A stretch of DNA of 64,000 nt from Bacteroidota bacterium (GTDB lineage Bacteria; Bacteroidota; Bacteroidia; Bacteroidales; WCHB1-69): the NCBI GenBank assembly GCA_029570835.1, contig JAKPTX010000105.1, forward strand, positions 1 to 64,000. Reading direction: 5' to 3'. The notes beneath the pieces were generated by a model. It did no database searches. It saw only the letters and a list, made by a program, of their open reading frames with translations, and was not told the origin of the DNA. Each line of letters starts with the position of its first letter. Position 1 is the stretch's first letter. A program made the translations under genes and the position numbers. Below are positions 8,256-15,587 of the stretch, in pieces.

Positions 8256-9659
8256 ATGACAGCAAAGAACTCTTCTCTCTCTCACGAATTATCCGTTTCT
8301 GATCTGCTCCATTTGGATCAAGAAAATCAGGAATTTAATTTTGCATTGGAGTTTATTCTGAACCATCCACAGCCGGTTTTTATTACCGGTAGAGCGGGAA
8401 CAGGAAAGACTACCTTTTTGAAACAATTACGTAAACTCTCCGGTCCAAATACGATTGTTCTGGCACCAACCGGAGTGGCTGCCATCAATGCGGGAGGACA
8501 AACCATCCACTCCTATTTCAAGATTAAACCGGGGATATTTCCTCCCAACGACAAACGGTTGCGTTTTGAACCGGAAATGATGGATGAAGACCGGACTACC
8601 ATTTACGACCATTTTAAGTACTATAAGAATCAGATAGATAAAATAAAAGCTACTGAGCTGCTGATTATTGATGAAATTTCAATGGTGCGCTGCGATCTGC
8701 TGGATCTGGTGGATAAACTGCTTCGCTACTACCGAAACAACTACTACGTCCCCTTTGGAGGGGTTCAGGTGGTGCTGATTGGCGATCCTTTTCAGCTCTC
8801 CCCCATCGCAGAACATGAACATTGGGAGATTCTGAAAATGAGCTATGAAACAGAGTTCTTTTTCAGCGCTCATGTCATCAAGGAGCACCCTCCGGTTACT
8901 TTTGAATTGCAAAAGATTTACCGCCAGACCGATCCACACTTTATTCAGTTATTGAATAGAATCCGGGTGAATCAAGTAAATCAAGAGGATTTGGAGTTGT
9001 TAAACAGCAAATATAACCCTCACTTTACACCTCCTCAGGATGAAAACTATATCATTTTAGCCACACACAATCGTATTGTCAATCAGACTAATAGCGAGAA
9101 ATTGGAGCAACTTACTACGCCGCTTCACCAATTTGAGGCTGTAGTGGAAGGCACTTTCCCGGAAAACATCTACCCTACCGAATCGGTTTTAAAATTGAAA
9201 GAGGGAGCTCAGGTGATGTTTATCAAAAACAACAATGCGAGCAACTACTTTAATGGAAAAATCGGCATTATTACCAAAATAGAGGATGAGACCATTTGTG
9301 TCAAATGTGATGGGGATCAAAATGAGATTGTGGTTGCAAAGGAGATTTGGGTTAATATGCGATACAAGTACAATACCCGCAAGGGACGAATTGAGGAGGA
9401 GGAGATCGGCTCTTTTATCCAGTATCCGCTTCGGTTGGCGTGGGCTATCACGGTGCATAAAAGTCAGGGACTCACATTTGAGAAGGTGATCGCCGATATT
9501 GGCGGTTCTTTTGCTGATGGGCAGGTGTATGTCGCCCTGAGCCGCTGTACCAACTTTAATCATTTGGTGCTGAAATCCCCAATTCCCCCTCGTGCGATCC
9601 GCGTCAACAAAGAGGTGATCGATTTTTTCAACAACCTGACTCCGCTTCAACCCTCTTAG
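8256..9659 (+). CDS. PIF1/RecD-like AAA ATPase, probable DNA helicase
   Basis: Superfamily 1B helicase of the PIF1-like group, expected to unwind DNA 5' to 3' in the cytosol. In the 467-aa product the Walker A motif is ITGRAGTGKTT at about 43-53. Motif Ia is VLAPTGVAAINAGGQTIHS, Walker B is LLIIDEISMV and motif III is VVLIGDPFQLSP. Motifs V/VI near the end are AWAITVHKSQGLTFEKV and VYVALSRC. There is no C-terminal extension, so it is a minimal PIF1-like core as often seen in Bacteroidota. The start is set by the promoter 21 nt upstream. The stop overlaps the stop of the convergent downstream gene by 4 nt. Confidence 0.9.
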   Translation: MTAKNSSLSHELSVSDLLHLDQENQEFNFALEFILNHPQPVFITGRAGTGKTTFLKQLRKLSGPNTIVLAPTGVAAINAGGQTIHSYFKIKPGIFPPNDKRLRFEPEMMDEDRTTIYDHFKYYKNQIDKIKATELLIIDEISMVRCDLLDLVDKLLRYYRNNYYVPFGGVQVVLIGDPFQLSPIAEHEHWEILKMSYETEFFFSAHVIKEHPPVTFELQKIYRQTDPHFIQLLNRIRVNQVNQEDLELLNSKYNPHFTPPQDENYIILATHNRIVNQTNSEKLEQLTTPLHQFEAVVEGTFPENIYPTESVLKLKEGAQVMFIKNNNASNYFNGKIGIITKIEDETICVKCDGDQNEIVVAKEIWVNMRYKYNTRKGRIEEEEIGSFIQYPLRLAWAITVHKSQGLTFEKVIADIGGSFADGQVYVALSRCTNFNHLVLKSPIPPRAIRVNKEVIDFFNNLTPLQPS

Positions 9660-11926
9660 AATCCTCGTTGAGCTCTTTTCTTCGCCGGCACTACATCACC
9701 GCGCTTTCTGATGTTGGATGAGGCTGGTGTCGCTTTTGAACTTCCTTTGGATTGGGTTGTTTTTTTAGTTGTTTTTGTTTGATTTTTATCTTTTGGGGGG
9801 GTGGATGTGGTTCGGGGTTTGGCTGCTGTAGTCGGCTCTTCTCTGTCAACACTCCCCTTTTCAGCTTTTGTCTGCTGCGAAGGCTTATAATTCGTCAGTG
9901 ATTTGACCCTGGTGATCTTGGAAGAAATATTGTGCCCTCCCGTGGTGTACAAGTCGTTGTAAGTGATGATCAATGAGGGAGTTTTTAGGTAGGGAGCGCC
10001 ACTCTTAATCAGGGAGTTGGAGAAAAAGTTCTTCACTTGCTCTAAATTTAACCCAAAGAGATCCAGATTGTTTTTCCCCACCATATTGAGCAGATCCTTG
10101 ATCTTTCTAGAGTGGAGCAACAGTTGATATTGACTCTGAGAGTTTATCCTTTCCCCCCTTGGATAGGAAAGTAAACGAACAACATACTTAAAATCCGCAT
10201 CGGAAAGTTGATTGAGTAACCGTTTAACCGACCTGAACTGTTTCAGGATATGATTCGTTTCATTGACCCGAAAACGCTCAAAAACATCCTCTCTCTGTTG
10301 GTCGGTATAAGTAAAATTGTGTTTTTTCTCTTGCGCCTGAATCTGCTCCTCAATCTTTCCTTTATGGAAACCCCAAAACTTACGCTCCACTACAGAATCT
10401 GTAACTAATTTCATCTCCGCTTCCGAAAGATTCTTCAAAATATCCAGGAAAGAGCGCACAGGTTGTGAAAGCAAGTAAGCTTTATTTTTAGGATAATAGT
10501 GCGTTATATCGCCCTTATAGGTGATCTCATTATCCATAAATAGTTGATAGAGAGCTGTATACTGAACCACTCTGGCAAGATCGGTGTTGCCCACTGTTGC
10601 AAAGTAGGAATAAGCTTTGTTCTCGTAACTTCGTCCAATGCTTCTCCCCGATTCCGGAGAATTGAAATAGGAAACGGGCAACGAACCGGTACGGTTCAGG
10701 GTGTAAATGGTTGCCGGCTCCATATCAATCGCAAAAAGGGCATTGGCAGTGTTCCAGTTATAGACTAACTCATTCAGTCCCAACATCCTAAAGAGCGGCT
10801 CTTTGAAAGGATAGTAAGAGGGATGTGGATAGCGGTAGTTGTACTCCCTGATCGTTCCCTTCTCAGACCAATCTTTCAATAAAATATCGGTCAAAGTCAT
10901 CAAACTGCCAAACTCGGTATGTTCCAACTCTTTGCTCAAATAGGTTGGACACCAGTCGCGTCCGTTGTTCATTTTGCCGGCTAAAAAGTCGTTGACATCC
11001 AAACTTTGCGAAAGCTCTTTTTCAGTGATGGAAGCCAACAAAAGGATTGTTTCCACTTGGAGCGGAGGCAACTCTTCCAATGAAGATTCCCGCTCTCTGC
11101 CAATAATCACTAAAGTAGCAGTATCCGCTAAAGCTCCCAAAATCAGGTCGGCATCCAGCGTAAATTGGCGAATATGTTGTTTATATTTATCTAAATCTGA
11201 TTTTTTAGGAATGACCCATGCTACAAAACCGGGTTCTTTGCTAAAATAAACTCCTCCCTTATCATTTTTAAACAATGCCTGAATCGTGTATTCTTGAGTT
11301 GTATCTTTCAGATTAATAAAGGGTTCCTGATCTTCCAAAAACCACTGATTGAACTCATAGAGTGAGATCTGGTAATCAAGACTGTTTTCTGCAAAAAAGA
11401 TCCGTTTTTGTTGGATTGGAAGAGGCATTACAGCCGGTTTATAGTCGGAAAAAAAGAGCAATTCAGAGAGCTGTTTGATTCTCTTTTCCATATTCTCAGT
11501 AGTAGCATTGGCAATCTGAATCACGATATCCTTAGCGTAGCCATCATATCCGATTTTGTGCAGTTTGGTCTCCACCCGATGGGTAAACTGACTGAAAATC
11601 TTCTGAATTGAGTCGATTTTCAAATAGGGCGGCGGATCACTAATCAGAATCATTCGGCTGCTGTCACTAAAATTTGCCAAACCAATGGTCTGATAGTGAT
11701 AAGGAAATCCTTTACGAAAATTGAGATAGATGGAATCTGTTTGAGTTAACGCCAGCTCATGCTTCAAACTGTCGGGTTGGGAAGGAATATACTCTGTTTT
11801 CAAAATCTGTGTTGTTTGTTTTCTGACTGCCTCTTTGATGGGAGAACCATAACGATAAAGCAGCAGGGTTAATCCTGAAACAAGTAACAAAACGACCAAT
11901 AACAATCGAATCTTTTTGGACTTCAT
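9656..11926 (-). CDS. Membrane-anchored protein of unknown function with a basic low-complexity tail
   Basis: I do not recognise a family. The 756-aa product has one N-terminal hydrophobic segment (about 7-24, LLLVVLLLVSGLTLLL) that reads as a signal anchor, placing the body in the periplasm. The body is mixed alpha/beta with no visible catalytic motif. The last 75 residues are rich in T, K, S, P and R (TTAAKPRTTSTPPKDKNQ; ends AKKRAQRGF), suggesting a disordered basic tail. The ATG at 11926 was preferred to an in-frame ATG at 11995 because it gives a clean anchor and sits 4 nt after the aroB stop, as expected in an operon. A C7 tract in the tail could be slippage-prone. Confidence 0.65.
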   Translation of the reverse strand: MKSKKIRLLLVVLLLVSGLTLLLYRYGSPIKEAVRKQTTQILKTEYIPSQPDSLKHELALTQTDSIYLNFRKGFPYHYQTIGLANFSDSSRMILISDPPPYLKIDSIQKIFSQFTHRVETKLHKIGYDGYAKDIVIQIANATTENMEKRIKQLSELLFFSDYKPAVMPLPIQQKRIFFAENSLDYQISLYEFNQWFLEDQEPFINLKDTTQEYTIQALFKNDKGGVYFSKEPGFVAWVIPKKSDLDKYKQHIRQFTLDADLILGALADTATLVIIGRERESSLEELPPLQVETILLLASITEKELSQSLDVNDFLAGKMNNGRDWCPTYLSKELEHTEFGSLMTLTDILLKDWSEKGTIREYNYRYPHPSYYPFKEPLFRMLGLNELVYNWNTANALFAIDMEPATIYTLNRTGSLPVSYFNSPESGRSIGRSYENKAYSYFATVGNTDLARVVQYTALYQLFMDNEITYKGDITHYYPKNKAYLLSQPVRSFLDILKNLSEAEMKLVTDSVVERKFWGFHKGKIEEQIQAQEKKHNFTYTDQQREDVFERFRVNETNHILKQFRSVKRLLNQLSDADFKYVVRLLSYPRGERINSQSQYQLLLHSRKIKDLLNMVGKNNLDLFGLNLEQVKNFFSNSLIKSGAPYLKTPSLIITYNDLYTTGGHNISSKITRVKSLTNYKPSQQTKAEKGSVDREEPTTAAKPRTTSTPPKDKNQTKTTKKTTQSKGSSKATPASSNIRKRGDVVPAKKRAQRGF

Positions 11927-11930
11927 TTCA

Positions 11931-12974
11931 TTATTTTCTAAAGAGTGACTCGATCTCTTCAATCGAAACGGGAACACCATGAATCCCCTTTCCAATTTCT
12001 GAGATCAGGCTCAGATGAATCTCTCCATTTTTGTTTTTCTTATCTTGCGTTATAAAATGGATCAACCGGGATTGCTCCGACGAGTCAAGTTGTGGAATAT
12101 CATACAATTTGTGAACTACTCTTTGTACACGTTTTTTCTGATTTATTGCAAGAATTCCCTTTCGGGTTGCCAATTCTGTTTCATAGTAGATGCCTGCTGC
12201 TACAGCAAAGCCGTGAGGTAATTCTATTTCTTTCTCCAGATGAAACGATTCCAGTGCATGCCCGATTGTGTGTCCAAAATTCAGCTGCTGCCTCACTCCC
12301 CTGTCCTGCGGATCTTGTTGTACCAATCCATTTTTAATATTCGCTACCTGTTTAATAACCTGGGCAGAAATCCTGGATCTGAGCTGAGAAAGGGATTCCC
12401 CAAGTGCCCATAATTCCAGCTTATACCACAGCTCTGCATCTCCGATTAATGCGGTTTTGAGTAACTCTGCAAACCCATTAAGCCACTCCTGATCGGATAA
12501 TGTGTATAAAAAGAGTGGTTCAATAAACACTTGTTGCGGAAAGTAAATAGAGCCCAGTCCATTTTTCAGATGATGGAAGTTAACCCCATTTTTCCCACCA
12601 TGTGCGGCATCAACCATTCCTAAGAGGGTTGTCGGCACATTGACAAAAGAGATGCCCCTTTTATACACAGCGGCTGCAAAACCACCCAAGTCACTGATTA
12701 TCCCCCCCCCTAAATTTATTATTAAATGATTCTTATCAAAATGATGAATCAACAACTGATCCAACAATTGCATCATCACGCTCATCTCTTTGTGAGATTC
12801 AATAGCCGGAATCGGGAAAAAGAAAAACTGAGTATGTTGATTATCAGCAAAATGGATGCGAATAAACTCCTCATGCAGCTGAAGAATCCGTTCATCACAC
12901 ACCACCATCACCTTACGAAAATTAGTATTTTCTAAGTAAGATTGAAGGGTATTATAGGGCAAGGGATGCTTCAT
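11931..12974 (-). CDS. aroB: 3-dehydroquinate synthase
   Basis: Second step of the shikimate pathway: converts DAHP to 3-dehydroquinate in the cytosol using NAD and a divalent metal. The 347-aa length is normal. The NAD-binding signature GGGIISDLGGFAAAVYKRG lies at about 89-107, followed by VPTTLLGMVDA. Metal ligands are E170 (NGFAELLKTALIG), H235 (FGHTIGHALE) and H254 (LPHGF). The usual DxSxGGKTGxN block reads DAAHGGKNGVN, two substitutions from the common form. The glycine triplet at 89-91 is encoded by nine consecutive G residues (C9 on the plus strand at 12702-12710). It is the middle gene of an apparent operon: 3 nt after the peptidase gene and 4 nt before the membrane-anchored gene. Confidence 0.94.
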   Translation of the reverse strand: MKHPLPYNTLQSYLENTNFRKVMVVCDERILQLHEEFIRIHFADNQHTQFFFFPIPAIESHKEMSVMMQLLDQLLIHHFDKNHLIINLGGGIISDLGGFAAAVYKRGISFVNVPTTLLGMVDAAHGGKNGVNFHHLKNGLGSIYFPQQVFIEPLFLYTLSDQEWLNGFAELLKTALIGDAELWYKLELWALGESLSQLRSRISAQVIKQVANIKNGLVQQDPQDRGVRQQLNFGHTIGHALESFHLEKEIELPHGFAVAAGIYYETELATRKGILAINQKKRVQRVVHKLYDIPQLDSSEQSRLIHFITQDKKNKNGEIHLSLISEIGKGIHGVPVSIEEIESLFRK

Positions 12975-12977
12975 AAA

Positions 12978-13670
12978 TTAATCCCTACGTCCCAAGAAAA
13001 TCATGATATAGTACAAAAGCGTAGCCAAGGAAGCCAAAGCAGCTACTACATAGGTTCTTGCAGCCCATTTGAGTGCATCTTTTGCTTGCTCAGACTCTTT
13101 CCCACTGGTAATTCCTACCCGATCCAACCAAGCCAACGCTCTGTCAGAGGCATTATATTCAACGGGCAGGGTAATGAAGGAGAAAAGAGTGGTTAATCCG
13201 AAAAGAATAATTCCAATCAAAAGCACCCACATTCCTATATTTCCCAAATTGGAGAATCCCAATAAAATCAAACCGACCAAAAGAATCCATTGCGACCATC
13301 TTGATCCAAAACTCACCACAGGTACCAATTGAGAACGCATAGTGAGCCATTGGTAAGCAGTAGCATGTTGCACTGCGTGTCCGCACTCATGAGCAGCAAC
13401 AGCAGCCGCAGCAACATTGCTTTGATTGTATACCGACTGACTTAAATTGACAGTTTTAGTTACCGGATTGTAGTGGTCAGTCAAATGTCCTTGTGTACTG
13501 ATTACTTTGACATCATAAATTCCATTATCACGCAACATCTTTTCTGCAATCTCTTTACCGGTCAGGCCGGAACTCAACGGTTGACGAGAATATTTAGCAA
13601 ATCTGGACTGTAAAGTTTGTCCTACGATCATGCTCAATACCATGAAAAAAATAAATATTATCCAATACAT
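12978..13670 (-). CDS. YugP-like membrane zinc metallopeptidase
   Basis: Belongs to the neutral zinc metallopeptidase family (YugP/DUF2268-like, Pfam Zn_peptidase_2). The 230-aa protein starts with a membrane helix (IIFIFFMVLSMIVG). Its zinc site HECGH is at 94-98 in AAHECGHAVQHA. Two further hydrophobic stretches follow (WILLVGLILLGF, MWVLLIGIILFGL). After these, PVEYNASDRALAWL supplies the likely third zinc ligand region, and a last membrane helix lies near the C-terminus. The natural substrate is unknown for the family. It leads an apparent operon with aroB and the membrane-anchored gene. Its promoter TATTTTTG (13721-13728) faces away from that of the M49 gene. Confidence 0.88.
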   Translation of the reverse strand: MYWIIFIFFMVLSMIVGQTLQSRFAKYSRQPLSSGLTGKEIAEKMLRDNGIYDVKVISTQGHLTDHYNPVTKTVNLSQSVYNQSNVAAAAVAAHECGHAVQHATAYQWLTMRSQLVPVVSFGSRWSQWILLVGLILLGFSNLGNIGMWVLLIGIILFGLTTLFSFITLPVEYNASDRALAWLDRVGITSGKESEQAKDALKWAARTYVVAALASLATLLYYIMIFLGRRD

Positions 13671-13720
13671 AAACTTCCTTTTTCTTTTTTTTATTTGTTA
13701 ACGATTATTAATTTTAAACC

Positions 13721-13728
13721 CAAAAATA
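13721..13728 (-). promoter_or_regulatory. -7 element of the metallopeptidase-aroB operon
   Basis: Minus-strand TATTTTTG about 50 nt before the ATG at 13670, back-to-back with the M49 promoter. Confidence 0.5.
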
Positions 13729-13750
13729 TCTATTATTGCTATTTTTTATA

Positions 13751-13758
13751 TATTTTTG
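13751..13758 (+). promoter_or_regulatory. -7 element of the M49 lipoprotein gene
   Basis: TATTTTTG (TAnnTTTG), 47 nt before the ATG at 13806. It lies downstream of the alternative ATG at 13617, which supports the shorter protein. Confidence 0.55.
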
Positions 13759-13805
13759 ATGTTTCATTCATACAACGACAATTATTAACAAAAAAGTATA
13801 GCTTT

Positions 13806-15452
13806 ATGAAAAAAATTTTTATTCTTTCAAGTATTTTAGCAGCGATCATTATTGCTGTTCCGGGATGTAAAAATAACAAACCGGCAGTAGAAGAAGAGAT
13901 CAGTGAAATGGAGCGAAAAGTAAATGAGTTTGCTTATGTGGAACTGACTGCTCCTGAATTGATTGCACAACTTTCAGAAAAAGAAAAACAGATGATCCCC
14001 ATCTTTATTGAGATTGCTCAAATTATGGATGATCTTTTCTGGAAACAAACCTTTGGCGATCGTACAATCCTGGACACCATTACCGATCCTGCCACCTTAG
14101 ATTTTGTAAAAATCAATTATGGACCATGGGAGCGCTTAAATAGCGATAAAGCGTTTGTTGAAGGATTTGGTACTAAACCATTGGGTTGTCAATATTATCC
14201 TGAAGATATGACACTTGAAGAGTTTAAGGCGTTCAATGATCCTGACAAAGAATCACAATATACTGTATTGAGACGTGATGAAGAAGGAAAATTGAAAGTA
14301 GTTTGGTATCGTGATGAGTATAAAGAGGAGATCAATAAAGTTTGTGAACTACTTGATCAAGCGATTGAATTGGCAGAAGATGTAGGCATGAAAAACTACT
14401 TGTTAGCCCGTAAAAAAGCTTTCCAAACCGATGACTACTTTGCAAGCGACTTGGCCTGGATGGACATGAAAGAGAGTAAAATCGATTTTGTTGTAGGACC
14501 TATTGAGAATTATGACGATAAATTACTTGAAACCAAAGCCTCTTATGAAGCATTTATTTTGATCAAAGATCAGAAAAGAAGTGATGATTTAGCTAAGTTT
14601 GTTAGCTTTTTACCCCAACTTCAAAAGGAACTTCCTTGCGCTCCTGAATACAAAACATTCGTACCCGGAACCTCTTCCGACCTCAATGTATACAATGCCG
14701 TATATTACGGTGGGGATTGCAACTCAGGAAGTAAAACGATTGCTATTAACCTACCTAATGATAACCGTGTAGCAGCTACCAAAGGTACCCGCCGTTTACA
14801 GTTGCGCAACAGTATGGAAGCTAAGTTTAACAAAATTTTATTACCCATCGGAGAATTAATGGTAACTCCTGAGCAACAAAAGCACTTAAAATTTGATGCT
14901 TTCTTTTGGAATGTTACGTTCCATGAAGTGGCTCACGGATTAGGAATTAAAGTAACCGTGAAAGATAAAAAAGATGTTGATTTAATGCTTAAAGATGAAA
15001 AAACATCTTGGGAAGAAGCCAAAGCTGATATTTTGGGACTATTTATGGTAACCAAGCTAATCGATATGGGTGAGATCACTAATATCACCAAAGAGGATGC
15101 TATTGTAACCTATATTGCCGGAATTTTACGCTCTGTTCGTTTTGGTGCTTCCAGTTCCCATGGTAAAGCTAACATGATGTGTTACAACTTTATGGAGCAA
15201 CACGGTGCTTTTACCCGCAATGCTGAAGGACAATATGTTATCGATTTTGAAAAAGCACTTCAAGCTATGAATGACTGGGCTAATACCATTATCACTACTC
15301 AAGGTGACGGTAACTATGAGTTTGCAAAAAGTTTCAGAGAAAAGAATGGAACCATTCAACCGGCACTTCAACAAGATCTGGATAAAATCAATCAAGCCGG
15401 AATTCCAAGAGATATCCGTTTTAAACAAGGGTTAGAGCAGTTAGGACTATAA
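13806..15452 (+). CDS. M49 (dipeptidyl peptidase III-like) zinc metallopeptidase, lipoprotein
   Basis: The 548-aa product begins with a lipoprotein signal (MKKIFILSSILAAIIIAVPGC, lipobox cysteine at about 21), so it should be lipid-anchored in the envelope. The core resembles the M49 family, which removes dipeptides from peptide N-termini. The zinc-binding element is FHEVAHGLG (H373, E374, H377), and the second glutamate motif is WEEAKADILGL (E403/E404, D408). Classical DPP III has a HEXXGH element with one extra residue; this protein has a plain HEXXH, like the shorter M49-related group. The ATG at 13806 was chosen over 13617 because it creates the lipoprotein signal and follows the promoter. 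It may supply dipeptides to a peptide-fermenting cell, which is inference. Confidence 0.82.
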   Translation: MKKIFILSSILAAIIIAVPGCKNNKPAVEEEISEMERKVNEFAYVELTAPELIAQLSEKEKQMIPIFIEIAQIMDDLFWKQTFGDRTILDTITDPATLDFVKINYGPWERLNSDKAFVEGFGTKPLGCQYYPEDMTLEEFKAFNDPDKESQYTVLRRDEEGKLKVVWYRDEYKEEINKVCELLDQAIELAEDVGMKNYLLARKKAFQTDDYFASDLAWMDMKESKIDFVVGPIENYDDKLLETKASYEAFILIKDQKRSDDLAKFVSFLPQLQKELPCAPEYKTFVPGTSSDLNVYNAVYYGGDCNSGSKTIAINLPNDNRVAATKGTRRLQLRNSMEAKFNKILLPIGELMVTPEQQKHLKFDAFFWNVTFHEVAHGLGIKVTVKDKKDVDLMLKDEKTSWEEAKADILGLFMVTKLIDMGEITNITKEDAIVTYIAGILRSVRFGASSSHGKANMMCYNFMEQHGAFTRNAEGQYVIDFEKALQAMNDWANTIITTQGDGNYEFAKSFREKNGTIQPALQQDLDKINQAGIPRDIRFKQGLEQLGL

Positions 15453-15458
15453 CCTGAA

Positions 15459-15509
15459 GGCGGAAAATCGGAAGGCGGAAGGCGGAATGAATTACGAATT
15501 ACGAATTAC
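15459..15509 (+). repeat. 7-nt tandem repeat array, GGCGGAA and GAATTAC units
   Basis: Copies of GGCGGAA at 15459, 15474 and 15481, then a single T, then three perfect GAATTAC units at 15489-15509 followed by GG. The same order (GGCGGAA units, T, three GAATTAC units, GG) recurs at 36725-36783. Confidence 0.9.
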
Positions 15510-15540
15510 GGAGCCTAAATTTTTATTAAACGCGGTTGCT

Positions 15541-15568
15541 GTAAGGACAGGTCGCGACCTGTCCTTAC
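15541..15568. repeat. 28-bp perfect palindrome, GTAAGGACAGGTCG family
   Basis: GTAAGGACAGGTCG is followed directly by its exact reverse complement. The inner 20 bp recur as a palindrome at 44996-45015. It lies between two convergent gene ends (15452 and 15588) and could serve as a bidirectional terminator, but there is no T run. Confidence 0.9.
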
Positions 15569-15587
15569 GAAATACCTGAAAGTTGAA

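Noticed and set aside
11927-11995. Longer N-terminus for the 756-aa membrane-anchored protein
   Set aside because: The extension would lie within the end of aroB and place charged residues before the anchor; the ATG at 11926 fits operon spacing.
13617-13805. Upstream in-frame start for the M49 gene
   Set aside because: It would add 63 residues, hide the lipoprotein signal, and begin upstream of the TATTTTTG promoter and inside the divergent metallopeptidase gene.
15541-15568. The 28-bp palindrome as a standard intrinsic terminator
   Set aside because: There is no T run on either side, and the core recurs elsewhere in a non-terminator context.
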